Position numbers and translations under genes: made by a program
NCBI GenBank assembly: GCA_024516035.1
Contig: CM044958.1
Coordinates: 21,067,568 to 21,131,567, forward strand
Reading direction: 5' to 3'
Source of the DNA: Bactericera cockerelli
Lineage: Eukaryota; Arthropoda; Insecta; Hemiptera; Triozidae
DNA: 64,000 nt
Notes under the pieces: generated by a model
Databases searched by the model: none
What the model saw: only the letters and a program-made list of their open reading frames with translations
Told to the model about the DNA's origin: nothing
In this document: positions 33,831 through 47,500 of the stretch, piece after piece
How the letters are laid out: every line of letters starts with the position of its first letter
How positions within the stretch are numbered: position 1 is the stretch's first letter

Positions 33831-34317
33831 TTTCTTTAGATTACCTATGATATATTTCTTTCAACTTGAGGGGCATGCTACTCCATTAGAAAGCATTTTA
33901 GGTCCATAATATATGTGGTTAACGGATTGACCTACTTTTTTGAATCACCCTATGTATTTATTAGTTCAAAGAGAAAGCCACAGGCTTTAACCTTGCCCCT
34001 TTGATCACTACATATTTTTTTTTTTTTTTTTTTAGCATGTTGAATGTATGTATTGACCAATAAAGAGTTAATATATATATAATCTCCCTTGCCTTTATCC
34101 ATATTAGCTTATGTTGCTTGGGTCGGCATTGTTCACTCAGGTTGAGTTGTAGGGTGGACACGTTTTATGGCTGGATGCCCTTCTAACGCCAACGATTCTA
34201 TTGGTTTACGTCTGATCTGACGGGTTTACCCTCATTCGCTGGAATGTACAGCTACCCAAATTAACTCACCAGCTGGTAGGGCCGGAAATGCAGCCTCACG
34301 TGTTTGGAGGAACAGAA

Positions 34318-34400
34318 TTTTTTCAAAAGTCTCTCCAACCGGGATCGAACTCGGATCTCTGATTACGGGCAGTAGTCCAACCATTCCCACGGAGGCTGAA
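34318..34400 (-). mobile_element. tRNA-derived SINE head
   Basis: The minus strand reads CCGTGGGAATGGTTGGACTA (A box region) and GAGTTCGATCCCGG (B box). It lies just downstream of the EXOSC5 stop codon. Confidence 0.6.
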
Positions 34401-34477
34401 AGAGTTAAATAATATAATAAAAATACTCTAGCATAATTTTTAACATGAACACACATAACATATTAGACTTGTATGAT

Positions 34478-36576
34478 TTATATTACAGGTGCATATTTTT
34501 GGACAACTTGCTTGTAATATTCAAAAATTAAATGACTTGCTTCTTTACATTTGATCAGACATTCCTCATATTCATCTTTTGAGATATTTCCTCCCGTCTG
34601 AGATGTTACTAATTGTTTTTTTTGGCTGTCAAATACAAAGGTCATAGAAGCTTTACATTTCTGAAACAATAAATGGTATATAAACTTAAAGCAAACAAAC
34701 ATCAGATGAATACTCGTATATAATTAATCATAAATTAAATTTGCAGTAAGCCATGAGAATTGTTTTACAAAAACAAACACAATAGTTCCGATTTCTAATA
34801 TTAGAAGTTTCTCAGAAGTAAAATTCTGACAGAACTAGGATTCAACCCCAAGTCACCATGCATACAAACCTAGTGCGCTACCCACTTGTCCATTGGGAGC
34901 TCTGATATTTACAAATATTCAAAAATTTGGACAAATAATGTGAAAATCAAACTAGCGGTAATAGTAAAATTATTAAAATGGCCATGAGAAAATCAACCAA
35001 TAGGGTCAGAATCAAACTATATCTTGATCCGAGGGTAAACTTGGTACGATGGTAAACTCACTGATAGTGGAGGGTTTGAAGCAAACCCAGCTAGTAAAGA
35101 TCAGGCAGTAGTACCATTCCAAAATTCATGTTCAACTCTTATTTGAAAACAGTACTTACATTGGCTTCTATATGAGAAGCATCTAGAATGATGTCATTGC
35201 TTTCATTGATAATACAAGATACAGCTGCCAGAATGTACTTCATTGATATCCCAGAATTTATTAATGCAAGGCAAGCAGCATTTATACAACAGGACAGAAG
35301 CTGGAATAATATTAAACAAATTAATAGAAGTGTATGATGCTGGAACAATCATTTTTGTCAGTTTTTTTTTTACCAACTGCATATTAAAAAGGAGAGTACC
35401 TACACAATTAATTTGATTTATTTAAAGTAAACAATACAGAATAGGAAAATAGATGTACTCATTGACAGATGGATTGGTGTATTTCCTAATTTTGTCTCCT
35501 GAACATCAGCTCAACCTCCACATGTTCTAAAGAGAACTAATGATAATGATTTTTAGAGTAGACTACTCTGGAATTTTCTAAAGTAGTACATTTTGACATA
35601 ATATTCCACACCTTATGTAAAAATGTCTCCATAAAATATACAGTATGTCCCAGAAGTCCTCACCCACAAATTTTGAACACATGGGAAGGCAAAAAGGGCC
35701 TATGGCTATCAGCTGGTAACCTCAAAATCCAGGTTCAACCCCTGGAAGTGGTATATTTTTGCTCTCAAAAAATTGGTCATTTCTCTAGAATTTCAAATAA
35801 GAATGTTTTAATTTTCATTAATTAATATGAATAAACAAATAAAAATATTACAAATGACATTTACTAGACTTTTTTGCCATAGTCAGGGGTGGATTGGCCA
35901 TGGGCTCTTTCCTAGCCTTAGAAACACACAGAATTGAAAAATTCCCACGCGTTCAAAATGTATGGGCGATGGGTGGGGATTTCTGGGACATACTGTATAG
36001 TGTCTCTTGCAATATATTTTAATGTTTCCTGTCCTTTTGATCCAAAGATATTAAATATTAACATAGGAAAGGTACTTTTTGACTCCCTGTATCTTGTGAT
36101 TTTTACCAACCACATTTTTTGGTGAAATTGACCAGTTAAATACCATTGGTGATGACAAAATTGTGGCTTTTCTGTTAAGTTTATGTTAAGATAACAGCAA
36201 AAACAAATGTGGTTTTTGTAGTAGCAACCAATTGAAATTTGAGTTCGCCAAAAAAATCACTTACACTGCCTTGATCTTGAAGCTCTTGAATCGTGAGAAT
36301 AATAGATGTCCTAGGATGCAGCATAGTGAGTAAAGCAGACTCACATGTTGATTTGATAACATTTTCCTTTAGTCGATCTTGAACAAGAGACAAGCCACTT
36401 TTGGGTCGAAATATCACATCAATGTTAGCTTTATCAATCAACATCTTTTGAATCTTGGCTTCAACAGGACCATGCATACTGGCTATAACAACTGTGTGGC
36501 CTTGGGAGAACATGACAGAACCATCTGATCTGGAGAGAACATTTAGTTGAGATTTCATTTCTCGTAAAGTATCCAT
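34478..36576 (-). CDS. EXOSC5: Exosome complex component RRP46 (EXOSC5)
   Basis: Coding exons are 36576-36265, 35300-35160 and 34660-34478. All are GT-AG and phase 0, giving 211 residues (about 235 in human). The protein has the RNase PH fold signature of RRP46: NVLSRSDGSVMFSQG near the start, then GPVEAKI, IFRPKSGL, STCESALLTMLHPRTSI, LSCCINAACLALINSGI and a C-terminal helix (EASHLIFEYYKQVVQKY). RRP46 is one of six RNase PH-like ring subunits of the eukaryotic RNA exosome. The animal ring is not catalytic itself but feeds RNA to DIS3 and EXOSC10. The N-terminus is short and starts directly at the fold. It is convergent with the TANGO1-like gene, about 5.3 kb away. A possible minus-strand AATAAA lies at 33962-33957. 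Intron 1 holds a TA-flanked MITE. Confidence 0.95.
34826..34902 (-). mobile_element. tRNA-derived SINE head in EXOSC5 intron 2
   Basis: The minus strand has GTGGGTAGCGCACTAGG (A box region) and GACTTGGGGTTGAATCC (B box). It is the family at 3296-3372 and 53843-53912. Confidence 0.55.
35641..35995. mobile_element. TA-flanked mariner-type MITE in EXOSC5 intron 1
   Basis: The ends CAGTATGTCCCAGAAGTCC and GATTTCTGGGACATACTG are inverted and flanked by TA on both sides. The inner arms also pair (CCCACAAATTTTGAAC versus GTTCAAAATGTATGGG). A tRNA-like stretch (about 35690-35750, GGTTCAACCCC) is embedded. No ORF. Confidence 0.75.
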
Positions 36577-36789
36577 GACTTTGAACAGGATAAAGTTCAG
36601 AACCTGAATTTCTGAAAATACCTACTGAAGTAGTGTTTTGTATGAATTAGAGAAAAAAACATATGAACTGAAACTTGAATGATAATAATTTAATGAATTT
36701 CAATAGGTTAACTTTGTAGTAGTAGAAGTATTTATTTATGATTGGGCACCAAATTCTTTTTAACTGAAGACAGCTATTTTAGCCTATAT

Positions 36790-36965
36790 CTTGGTATAAT
36801 TTGCCCTCCCATTTGCAGGAAACTTACAAACCTGCTACCCACATTTACCTCACCCAGCCCAGGGTGGGCAGGAATGCCAGCATCACGAAGTCTTCACCTT
36901 GCTGGACTTTGGTGATCCTACAAGAACCAGTGCATTCAACGCACCATTGATGCTGGCTAGGGTAA
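36790..36965. repeat. Dispersed repeat shared with 56395-56550
   Basis: Both contain 'gaatgccagcatcacgaagt', 'cctgctaccc' or 'cctgctacac', and 'ccagcccagg' or 'ccagcctggg'. A fragment near 1080 has 'cagcatcacgaag'. Probably a SINE or MITE; family not identified. Confidence 0.5.
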
Positions 36966-37041
36966 CTTTGCCAGTAGTTGACCAAAATTGAAATTTCCCT
37001 CCATTATTAATGATCAGAAGGTTTGATGGTTCTAGTGATGC

Positions 37042-37176
37042 TTAGGGCGGAATTAATAGACAAATTATTTATCACAAGTTACTGCTAAGCGTCGGTTTTC
37101 CCTATCTTACACAGTACGCGATCCGTGACTTAGCGCCACAGAGGTACTATAAAAACGTCTATTAATTCCGCCCTTA
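37042..37176 (+). mobile_element. TTA-flanked MITE (PIF/Harbinger-type)
   Basis: A 129-bp element, 37045-37173, with ends GGGCGGAATTAATAGAC and GTCTATTAATTCCGCCC. It is flanked by TTA on both sides. Three-base duplications are typical of PIF/Harbinger insertions. Confidence 0.8.
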
Positions 37177-37362
37177 ATCATCATGATGCTTCATGGGTGT
37201 ATTTCCTCCATAATCAGGAACCAAGTTATGGGGAGACATTGAAACTGCAAAATACCCATAAATTTTACTTTTCCAGTGATTGTGTTGGGTTTGAACAATC
37301 ATTTTAGTGCAGTGTTTAAGGTAAGGAATTTTCGGATCAAAATTACATTCAACCTACTATAT

Positions 37363-37498
37363 TGAGGGCGGAATTAATAGACGTTTTTGTAATACCTCTG
37401 TGGCGCTAAGTCACGGATTGCGTACTGTGTAAGATAGGGAAAACCGACACTTACCAACGGACTTAAGTTATTGATGTTGTCTATTAATTCCGCCCTGA
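37363..37498 (-). mobile_element. Second copy of the GGGCGGAATTAATAGAC MITE, inverted
   Basis: 37366-37495 (130 bp) is the same element in the opposite orientation, flanked by TGA on both sides. It is only 190 bp from the first copy. Confidence 0.8.
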
Positions 37499-37830
37499 GA
37501 CTTTCCTACATTTCATTTGAGTGATTTTACAGGGTGATTTTATATTATTTATATGATGACTCTCTGTGAATTTGATTAACATGAAACAATTGTATACCTA
37601 GCTCATAAGCTCACTAATTTAATGTAATTTCACATTCACACACATGTAGTTGGACATTTTTTTTGGATTTGGAAATATGTAATTATATTTTTGAAGTACG
37701 CGCCTTTTGTAAATATCAGGGGTTCCTAGAAATCACAGAGTTCACAGAAAGAACCGGTACAGTTGGACCTAGCGTGTAGACTGTGAGACTATGAGCATTC
37801 CTCCACCACAGGTTGCCTAGAAGACTTGAG

Positions 37831-39580
37831 CCGTATTTTTATTTTAACCAAAGTGGATTCAACTGGAATAAAATGAACAAACTGGAAGCAAGTCATTTTT
37901 ATTTTGGAAGAGGAAAAATCTTCTTCCAGTTTGGTTAACCAAACTGTAATAAGAAAATTCTTGCTTCCAGTACTTTTATAGGTTAAGTCCATTGTTTATA
38001 TCTTTAAAAGTACCGAAACGCATTTTTCTTTCACGAATAGTGGGGGGAAGCTAAATTGGAAATATTTGGACAAAAAATAAAAATATTTGGAAATACCGAA
38101 CCTGGAAAAAAAATTATCCAAAAGAAACCCTAAAGGAAAGGATGCCATTTTTTATATTATAACTAGCGGGCTGCACCCGCTTCGCCAAGCCATCACACAC
38201 CATAGATTTTAGAATAATAAATCGTATTTTTCTTTCTAACAAAAAAAAATTTCCTGGTTCGAAACCCAAAGAAAAATACGGCAATTGACTTCACTTTTGT
38301 GTCAACTGTGCGATATCTATTGCCGTATTTTTCCTTCTAACAAAAGTTAACCAAACGGGAATAAAATGAACCAAACTGGAAGCAAGTCATTTTTCTTTTG
38401 GAAGAGGAAAAATCTTCTTCCAGTTAGGTTAACCAAACTGTAATAAGAAAATTCTTGCTTCCAGTACTTTTATAGGTTAAGTCCATTGTTTATATCTTTA
38501 AAAGTACCGAAACGCATTTTTCTTTCACGATAGTGGGAGGAACTAAATTGGAAATATTTGGACAAAAAAAAATATTTGGAATACCGAACTGGAAAAAATT
38601 TATCCAAAGAAACCAAAGGAAAGGATGCCATTTTTATATTATAATAGCGGCTGCACACCGCTTCGCCAAGCATCACACACCATAGATTTTAGAATAATAA
38701 ATCGTATTTTTCTTTCTAACAAAAAAAATTTCCTGGTTCGAAACCAAAGAAAAATACGGCAATTGACTTCACTTTTGTGTCAACTGTGCGATATCTATTG
38801 CCGTATTTTTCCTTCTAACAAAAGTTAACCAAACGGGAATAAAATGAACCAAACTGGAAGCAAGTCATTTTTCTTTTGGAAGAGGAAAAATCTTCTTCCA
38901 GTTTGGTTAACCAAACTGTAATAAGAAAATTCTTGCTTCCAGTACTTTTATAGGTTAAGTCCATTGTTTATATCTTTAAAAGTACCGAAACGCATTTTTC
39001 TTTCACGAATAGTGGGGGAAGCTAAATTGGAAATATTTGGACAAAAAATAAAAATATTTGGAAATACCGAACCTGGAAAAAAAAATTATCCAAAAGAAAC
39101 CCTAAAGGAAAGGATGCCATTTTTTATATTATAACTAGCGGGCTGCACCCGCTTCGCCAAGCCATCACACACCATAGATTTTAGAATAATAAATCGTATT
39201 TTTCTTTCTAACAAAAAAAAATTTCCTGGTTCGAAACCCAAAGAAAAATACGGCAATTGACTTCACTTTTGTGTCAACTGTGCGATATCTATTGCCGTAT
39301 TTTTCCTTCTAACAAAAGTTAACCAAACGGGAATAAAATGAACCAAACTGGAAGCAAGTCATTTTTCTTTTGGAAGAGGAAAAATTTCCACTTCCAAAGT
39401 TAACCAAAGTGGAAGTAGAAAATTCTTGCTTCCACTTCTATTATAGGTTAAGTCTATTGTTTATCTTTAAAAGTAACCAAACGCATTTTTCTTTCACGAA
39501 TGACCTTGGAATAAAATGGAAATATTTGGAAAAAACCTAACCAGGAATTTTTTTTTTTAGTTAGAAAGAAAAATACGACT
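37831..39580. repeat. Tandem array of a ~490-bp palindromic MITE-like unit
   Basis: 'aatcgtatttttctttctaa' recurs at about 38219, 38699 and 39191, and 'gccgtatttttccttctaac' at about 38322, 38802 and 39293. This gives about three tandem units plus divergent ends. Units contain inverted pairs around 'ttcttccagtttggttaacc'. Each unit includes 'gggctgcacccgcttcgcc'. The middle unit differs mainly by lost bases in homopolymers (about 38535-38665). Confidence 0.8.
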
Positions 39581-39589
39581 CAGCCTTAT

Positions 39590-40730
39590 ATCTGTAGGTC
39601 AAACTGCACACTGGCTGTCTGGCAACACTGCACTGATTCGTTGAAAAATGGAAAGCAAAGCTTTCAAGAGTTTCAAGTGAAATAATTAATCCTTGTACTT
39701 CTAAAAAATAAAAAAAGTTTTGCAGTGCAGTACTATAAAGCTGTTTCATAGTTTAAATAATCAGAAAGTTTTCTTATTTTTTGGTTTTATTTTCTATTCT
39801 ATTTTATTTATAAAATTTTCATCTCTTCTTGTTTGTATTATAGCTAGTAGCTTTCACTCAGGTTAACTTTTTTCCAGTTTCATCCTCTTCTTATAATATT
39901 TTGAAAAGTATTGTCTCCTCTTCATTCAAAAGATGTCTTCAAAGAAGACCCAGACCAACCTAGAATGTATCTCAAAATATCTTGAACTTATCTCGCTTCT
40001 TTGTATGAAAGAGCTAAAATGAATTATTTCAAGCCAATATGTCATGAAGTTTCTTATACTACTTACATCTAACATCATTTTTTGGTACCTAAGATCTCTT
40101 TTGGTTCACCATTGAAAATCAAGTCTCCATCAAGTTATAGTATGAATAAAAAAGTGCATCATTTTCTCAGTAAAGTCAACTCCAACAACTAAAGATACTG
40201 GGAATCTTTCTTCAATTCAAGGAATTTAGTACACAGGTATGAAAGAAATCTGGGATAATTATTTGAAATATAGCAGTAGAAATCTTGTTTAGGTGGCAAG
40301 CTTCAGAGTGCATTGTGTGATCACTGATCATTGAAAGGGAGATTATGAGAGTGGAAAGTGTTTCTATTCTGGAGTCTATTCTGATCATTTCTTGACCTTG
40401 ATTTCCCAGTTCAGATTTTTTTGTAGAATTTAAAATGTATTCTGCCATCTATAACAAATTTCAAGAAAATTGGGTGTAAACTATTGTAGTTACAAGATAT
40501 TCAGTAAAAAAAATCTCTGATTCTAGCCATAATAGAATGCTGAAAATTATGATTGCCATTCAAAAAGAAGTATTGTGACCATAATTTGCAGTGTTTTTTT
40601 AAGGAGTTTTAGGGGGGAGCTATACTACAGCCATACAATCAAAACAACAATAAATATTTTTTTCTTGAAAACTCTGTATTTGTCTAATATGCATTTTTAT
40701 AGGTGAAATTTTCAGTCACAAAAATGTTTT
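39590..40730. other. Unannotated AT-rich stretch
   Basis: Between the tandem array and the next SINE I see no repeat with clear ends, no splice-bounded coding segment and no RNA gene. Short ORFs here have no recognisable similarity. Confidence 0.4.
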
Positions 40731-40733
40731 GAA

Positions 40734-40915
40734 TAATAATAATATTCATACAGCCTGATTAGGACCACTAAGTCCCATTTTTTCAGCTAAAAGCCAAGGC
40801 GTATTATTATGTGGTAAAAATCCCAAGTGGAACTTGTCATGTTTCAACTGCAACCTCTGAAATCTCTTGTTTAACAGGGTGCCGCATTTACTACTGAGCT
40901 ACCGGGACTTGAACA
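40734..40915 (-). mobile_element. SINE of the ATT-tailed family
   Basis: Tail first on plus: AATAATAAT, 'cagcctgattaggacca', 'cgtattattatgtggtaaaa'. Then the tRNA-like head, whose minus strand reads CCGGTAGCTCAGTAGTAAAT. The copy at 59092-59297 aligns throughout. Confidence 0.7.
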
Positions 40916-41502
40916 CTATTTGACACTTTTAAAAGAGTCACTTTTGGTACAAAGCTAGTTTATCTGCCATATTTGAATAATGATGCAATAAAATTCAGTT
41001 CGATCAATTTAAAAATCAAAAGTTGACACCTTGTTTCTCTACCCTGTGTTACACCCTGTATATAAAAACCAATATTTCAATACACATTATAAAACACAAA
41101 ATCCCTTTAATAGGTCAGATCCAAGCAATAAAAAAAAAAAAAATTGGCCCCTGCTGACCATAGTGGCAGGGGGCCAGATGGCTCAAAAATCAAAGATGAG
41201 AAGTTTATTGGGTGACACCTAATAGTAGAGGTCTAATTAATAGAACTGATTTACAAAATTCCTGCTCTCTAGCACTAATCTTTCATAAGTTACAGGGTAA
41301 AACATCTGAAAATGGACCGTTCGGTTTTGCAGCTACATTGTCAGTAAAAAAGTCAAATAAGTTTTTTAAATCCTAAATCACTCTTATAAAAACATATAAT
41401 CATTTCAAAAAAGAAAATAATAATTATTTAAAGTAATTTAATTAATAATAATCATAATAAAATTATTTCATTAGTATATGTTATTATTTCTTTGTATTTC
41501 AG

Positions 41503-44500
41503 AAAAAAATAAATTTATTTAACTGGTGCAGCCTCTTAAAATTGTCTTCATGACCAGCAGAGAAGTTAAAAAAGATAAGATGGTGAGTACCTATTCTTAC
41601 AACATGTATGGGTTATGATGTGATTTTTGTTGTTTTCCTGTGATATCATCACTTGAACCTATTTGTTTTATTGGCTCACTCAAAAGAATTCATTATAAGT
41701 ATATCTATGTTTTTTTTTTTTTTCTATTTCAATATTTTCTCTCTATTAAGCATTTTCTATTGTCATGATTTTTTACGATCTTTAACCAATTGAAATAACT
41801 TCTACCACTGGTGACTCAACAGTGATAGATAGGGGGGAAGAGTAAATTGTTAAAATTTACTACTATATGGGTTACAATGATACATATACAGATTAGACCA
41901 AAAAAAAAAATCTGGTGTAAACATCACACGACTTTCCTTATCATATTAGGAATGGAAACGGGACCAAAAGCCACTGGTGACTCAAAGGTAACATTTAGCT
42001 AAAAATAAACATCAAATTCGTAATCAGCACCTTAAAATCATTGGATTTGATATGTCACAACCCCCATCTAGGATGAATAATAAAAAAGTTAGTCCAAGCG
42101 GGTCCCCCCCAAAATACCGGTAAATTGGGGCCGAGTTAAAAAAAGTTCAAGATATCAAAAAAATGATCAGAATAGACTCCTATTATTTTTTTAATCTAAG
42201 AAAATGTTGTTCTCTAACATTTTTTGTATCTTTAACCAATTCATAGAAACGGCGCTTGCGGCCAATATTTGCGACCCTGCGGCCGCATTCTGCGGCCAAT
42301 TGCAACCAAAAGTTTCGTGGTTCGTCTGGTGTATAAAATTAATTTCCATACCAAATTTCAAGTCTCTAGCTCTTACCGTTCTTGAGATATCCTGTTCACA
42401 CACACACACACAGACACACAGACAGACGCACGGACCAATGGCTGAAAACAACTTTTTTGGTATCCTGAGGCTATGATTCGTCCAGAAATGTGAAAAACTA
42501 GGTAGGTCAAATTTTCGACGAATACAATACTTTCCTTATTATAGGATAAGGAAAGTAAAAAACGTTTACACCTGTTAATGGTAGATAACTGACAATATTT
42601 CCAACCTGAATCTGCAATCCTTTTTTTTTTTTTTTTTTTTTTGTAACTGAACAAAGTGATTTTTTGCACCTTTCCAAAAAAGTCTGACTTTGGCTTATTC
42701 TTCAGGTAAGATCTTCATTCCTGTTCCAGATGAGTTGAATCTGAATAATTCTGAAGAAATTAAACAAAATTTTGATGTGTCTAGATACTTTAGATATGCC
42801 AATTACGCCACTATGTTTTTTACGGTTAGGTTTGTCATCTTTTTTAACACTTGAACAGAAAAAAACACCTGAAAAAACTTTTGTACCTACTCTATGAAAC
42901 ACTCACCATTTGGCACAGACACTAGCAAGTTTGACAAAAAGTTGGTGAATCCATTAACCACACATATCATGTACCATTTTAAGGGGGGTCAACTCTATAA
43001 CAAAAGGTACAAAAATGCTTTCTAATGCTGGGTCCACACTAAGCGAACATGTTAGCTAAATATGTTTGCTAACAATGTTATTTCAAACAAGTTGTAAAAA
43101 AAATTTTCTAATGCCGGGTCCATACTGCAAACATTGTTAGCTAACAATGTTTGCAAACAAAATGTGCGGATAACATTGTTCGCGAACATTGTTAGCTAAC
43201 AATGTTTGCTTAGTGTGGACCCAGCATAACAGAGTGGCATGCCCCTCAAGTCAAAAAAAATATATTGAATATTTTTTTTTTTTTTTTAAGTGGGGTTTAA
43301 CGTCGCTTTCAACTGCCATGGTCATATCACGACGGGTAATATTTTTAGTTACACCTTACCAATTTGAGCTATTGAGAAGGGATAAAAAATTCATTCTCAA
43401 TACAAGAAATCAGCTTTCTTTTGACGTGAAAAGCTTGTCTATTACTCTTTAAGGGGCAGCTACAGGGGGAAAATTGGTTATAATTTTTTGATGGTTGAAT
43501 AAATTTGAATTTTGCTGTCAACGAAATTTTATATTTTTAAAACCATCCTAGCTCTCATCTTTCATTTTTTTATGACTTTTATCATTCTATTATTTTTTAA
43601 ATTTTGTTTAGAATTTATTGTGGATTTCTTTAAAAAATAAATATTGGAATTAAAGATTCCCCAATACATACTTTTAATAAAATGAAATGCTGCTTCTTTA
43701 ACAAAAAAAAAAAAACGTTTATTTGTGTTAGTATAATGTTTCAATTTAGTGTGTAGGCAGTGCAAAATTATAGGACTTTTCCCCAGATGATAATATATCC
43801 GAGTTCATCGGCCTAATCAGTGTTGAATCTTGGATGATATACCCGGACACTATCCCTTAAGTGCGAATTTAGTGTGCTGTGATTGGTTAAAATTTCCACT
43901 AGAGGGCGTGTTAAGGGATAGTTTCCACTAAGATTAAATCTAAGCCCGTTTCATAATCCAGCCCTTTGTAATAAAAAAATATCCTAGAATATATTGATAA
44001 TGGAAAGTTGATTAATTTTTATCCCCAAACATATACAATCTGAATCATTCACAAATTAGTATTGTTTGGTTCCATAAATGGAAGTGTATATTTTCATTTG
44101 TTGATTTTTTTCTCAATTGTTTTTTTTTATTTTTGACAATTTATTATTTTAATTTGGTTTAAATCAACAGGGGGATGATCCACCTTACCTAGCTGTTGGT
44201 ACAGATGTCAGTGCCAAATACAAAGGAGCTTTCTGTGAAGCCAAAGTCCGGAAAGTAGTAAGGGTGGTCAAGTGTAAGGTAAAAAAATTAAATCCTAATT
44301 CAGAGTAATTATTGATGTCAAGCTTTTGGGGTTGTATGTCAGCAATATTTCGGCATTTGTTGTCTTTCATGTGCTCTAACGTTTGTGGTTTATCAGGAGA
44401 GTTTACATATTCATACAAAATAATCTCAAGTATTGAAATAACACAAACAAGGCAGTTATATCTATTTTATTGTGCATGATGGCTCTCTACAGCAAAAGCA

Positions 44501-47500
44501 CGATGTTTTAAGATAACTAAACAATTATTATAGAAATAAATTAGTACAATTTGAATATGTTGTAAATAAAAATCTGGTGTTAGTTTATTCACTGCTGCAA
44601 AGCAACTAACCCCAGTGGCAGGGCAAACTTATGAAAAAATAATCACAACTTTTTTAAATTGTTTGCATTTGATATCAGTGGTAGCATTTTGAAAAATTAA
44701 CCACTAAAAAACCAGCATACCTTATTATCAAGTTATCATTGAATTATGTCTCAGTCTCTTGATTTTTCTTCAACAGGTACATATGAAAAATGGTGGTGTA
44801 GCATTTGTAACAGATGATCAAATCAAAGGCAATTTAAGAGTAAGTATAGATAAACTTGTAGGCTTCTATCTGTAAAGTATCTCTTTTGTAACTCAAATTC
44901 GAAATATGGTAAACCTGTCAAAATCCCCATACAACATAAATATTAGGATTAGGGACCAGTGAAACACGCGCAATGGGCCTTATGAGTTTACTTAGCTATT
45001 TTCTTGTTCAGTGTCATTATTTAATTCATAGTTTACTTTAGTTAAACCAAAAAATGAGTGCCCAAAACTGGTCGGTTTTAAATCGATTATACAGGGTGTC
45101 CCACGATTAGATGCAAATATTTTAAGGGTAGGTTCAGCGCCCCATGTGGACTATCATATAAGTTGAAGTTGCAGTGGGAGTTGCATTGTTAAAATTATGG
45201 CCAAATCCCTGTTTTTCCTACAGGTTAAGGGGTCGCGTGGATTGTTGTACGTTTTTATCCAAAGTAATACTGAAATTAAATAAAATTATATGTAATTGCT
45301 GACACACAATAATACAATTTAAAAAAAAAGTTGCTTGCATATAAAAACTGTGGTACTTGGCAAAATAATCAAGAACCATGGACTTTCACTCTGTTGTAAT
45401 TATGGTTGGGTGGAAGAGTTTAAGCATTTTGAGAATCCTGCCATTAAAGCATTGAAAAAAATAATATTATCTTTGCTCATTGATTTATTCAATACTGTGG
45501 GCCGGTATGCCTTAAGAACAACAATTCTCCAAAACACCAAAATGACAAAGGAGATGTTAGGGCCAAATTATGAGACAGGATTGTTTTATGTGAGGTTATG
45601 ATTATTTGATATGAATTAATTAATGCTTTTTGTGCCTATCTTTCCCTGTAATTTTGAACTTACATGTGTCCCTTTAAATTGATCCTGTTTCTTAATACAG
45701 CCCTAAAAGGAACACTTTGAAACTATACTTTTTTGTTTGTTGAGGAATCCATTTTATACAAGTTCTAGCCGCGGTGCAGCTAGGCCTGGAGCGCGGTGTC
45801 TTGTTGGTATTTATGTAGTACAACTATAATGAACTACATTATTATGTAGTTCATTATAGTTAGTTTAGTTAATTATATTGTTTACCTTTTCTCACTTCAT
45901 AACTATAACCATCAAAAATATCAAATACCCAAAATATCAAATTAAAAAATCTGAGAAGCCAAATAAAAATGTCTTAGGATGGGTCCTCTGTACACAAAAA
46001 ATATGAAAAATAAAACAAATGATTATTATTATCATACCCAAGTATGTAGGATTATATAATCTTTTTGTAATATCTCTATGATACTACACAAAAGGTTGAA
46101 AATTCGCTTTAGAATAAAAAAAAAGATAGGTTAGAAACATTTCTGATTATAATAGACTTTGTGAGGTTAATGTGACTTGGCTTTACCGACCTCGGTAGCT
46201 TCATCGATAAGGCAGCGGACTTGTAACCTGGAGGTCGGCGGTTCAAGTCCCGGTTTCAGCGTAGATTTAGTAAAGCGAGTTTGAGTAGTTGTGATATCAC
46301 GAAAGTGATTAACACAAATATGATAACTTATAATAGACTTTTCAAACAATACCTTATTAGAGAAAATAAAATCCTTTTTTTCATTGTTCCAATTTGCAAA
46401 GGATAACAACAATTTAAAAAGGTCAAAAAAATCCTTTTCTTTGTTTCACTAGAGGATTCTTCGGTTGTTCTATAGTACGCGGAGACCAAAAAAGATATTT
46501 GTGTTTGTTTGAAAAAGCAAAAAGATTCAGCTCAAAGAGTACTCATTTCAGAGATTTATTGGGAGCTAATTGTGCGCTCTCTTTCTTGTTTTTGCTATTA
46601 GATTGGTACTCCTGTAGAAGTAAAACTGCCAGACAAGAAAGATTATGCAGAAGCCAACATAACCAGTATCAAGGATCTCAGTCAGTACACTGTGGGTAAG
46701 TGTAACAACTGTAAGTCCACCTTTAACATTTTTAAACAAATTAGTAATATTCCTGATTGAAGAGTCTTCTATTGGGCAGAAACATGAAGTATTATCTCAA
46801 GAATATACAGGGTGTCCCACCAAAGCTGTACACCTCAAATTACTTGGCTCCTGATGGAGTTTGAGAAAAATAAAAAATCCAAGGGTACATGTCTTCTTAA
46901 TTATGCGCTTCTACTCATGAATTTTTAACCCACACACACAAAACACATACCACGTTTTTAGTGCTCCATTTCTTGGTATGTCAAAAATGACTGTAGAAAG
47001 AAATAAGAAGAAGAAAACAAAACAAAATGGTTAAGTCTGTCATTAAAAAATCAGCTGGCTATCCCGAAAAATGTCCTTTGATAAATTTCTGTAGAAAAAT
47101 CAAACACCTCGGCCGAGGTGTGAAGAACGGCTATACAAAGAGACAGCGTGGGAGAGTGTAAGGTAACAGAAAACAGAGTTCCCATGGATTTCATGTACTT
47201 TCAGCCAGCAAAAATTTCCACATGAATTTAAACAATTGCGAAATTTTTTGCAGAAATATTAGCCACGCATTACATTTGAAATAACGATTCTTCAATAATA
47301 ACCAGAAAAAATACCATAATACTCAATCTACAGCTACACATAAAATTTGAAAATAATATACAAATACAGTAAATTAAAAGTCAAAATTTTAGTTCTTCAG
47401 TGGCACAAATACTTACTTGAAGTGCCAGACACATTCATCAAAAGTTAGTACCTATGAAGCGTTTGCTATAAGGCGGCAAGCAAGTCTGACTTACATATAC

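Noticed and set aside
34478..34702. 74-codon ORF as a separate small gene
   Set aside because: It is the last EXOSC5 exon plus upstream intron; the exon starts at 34660 after a clear acceptor.
45822..45861. Possible microRNA precursor
   Set aside because: Arms are too short (18 bp) and perfectly paired with a 4-nt loop, unlike a pre-miRNA; the 63-124 and 11614-11670 hairpins also lack the usual mismatches.
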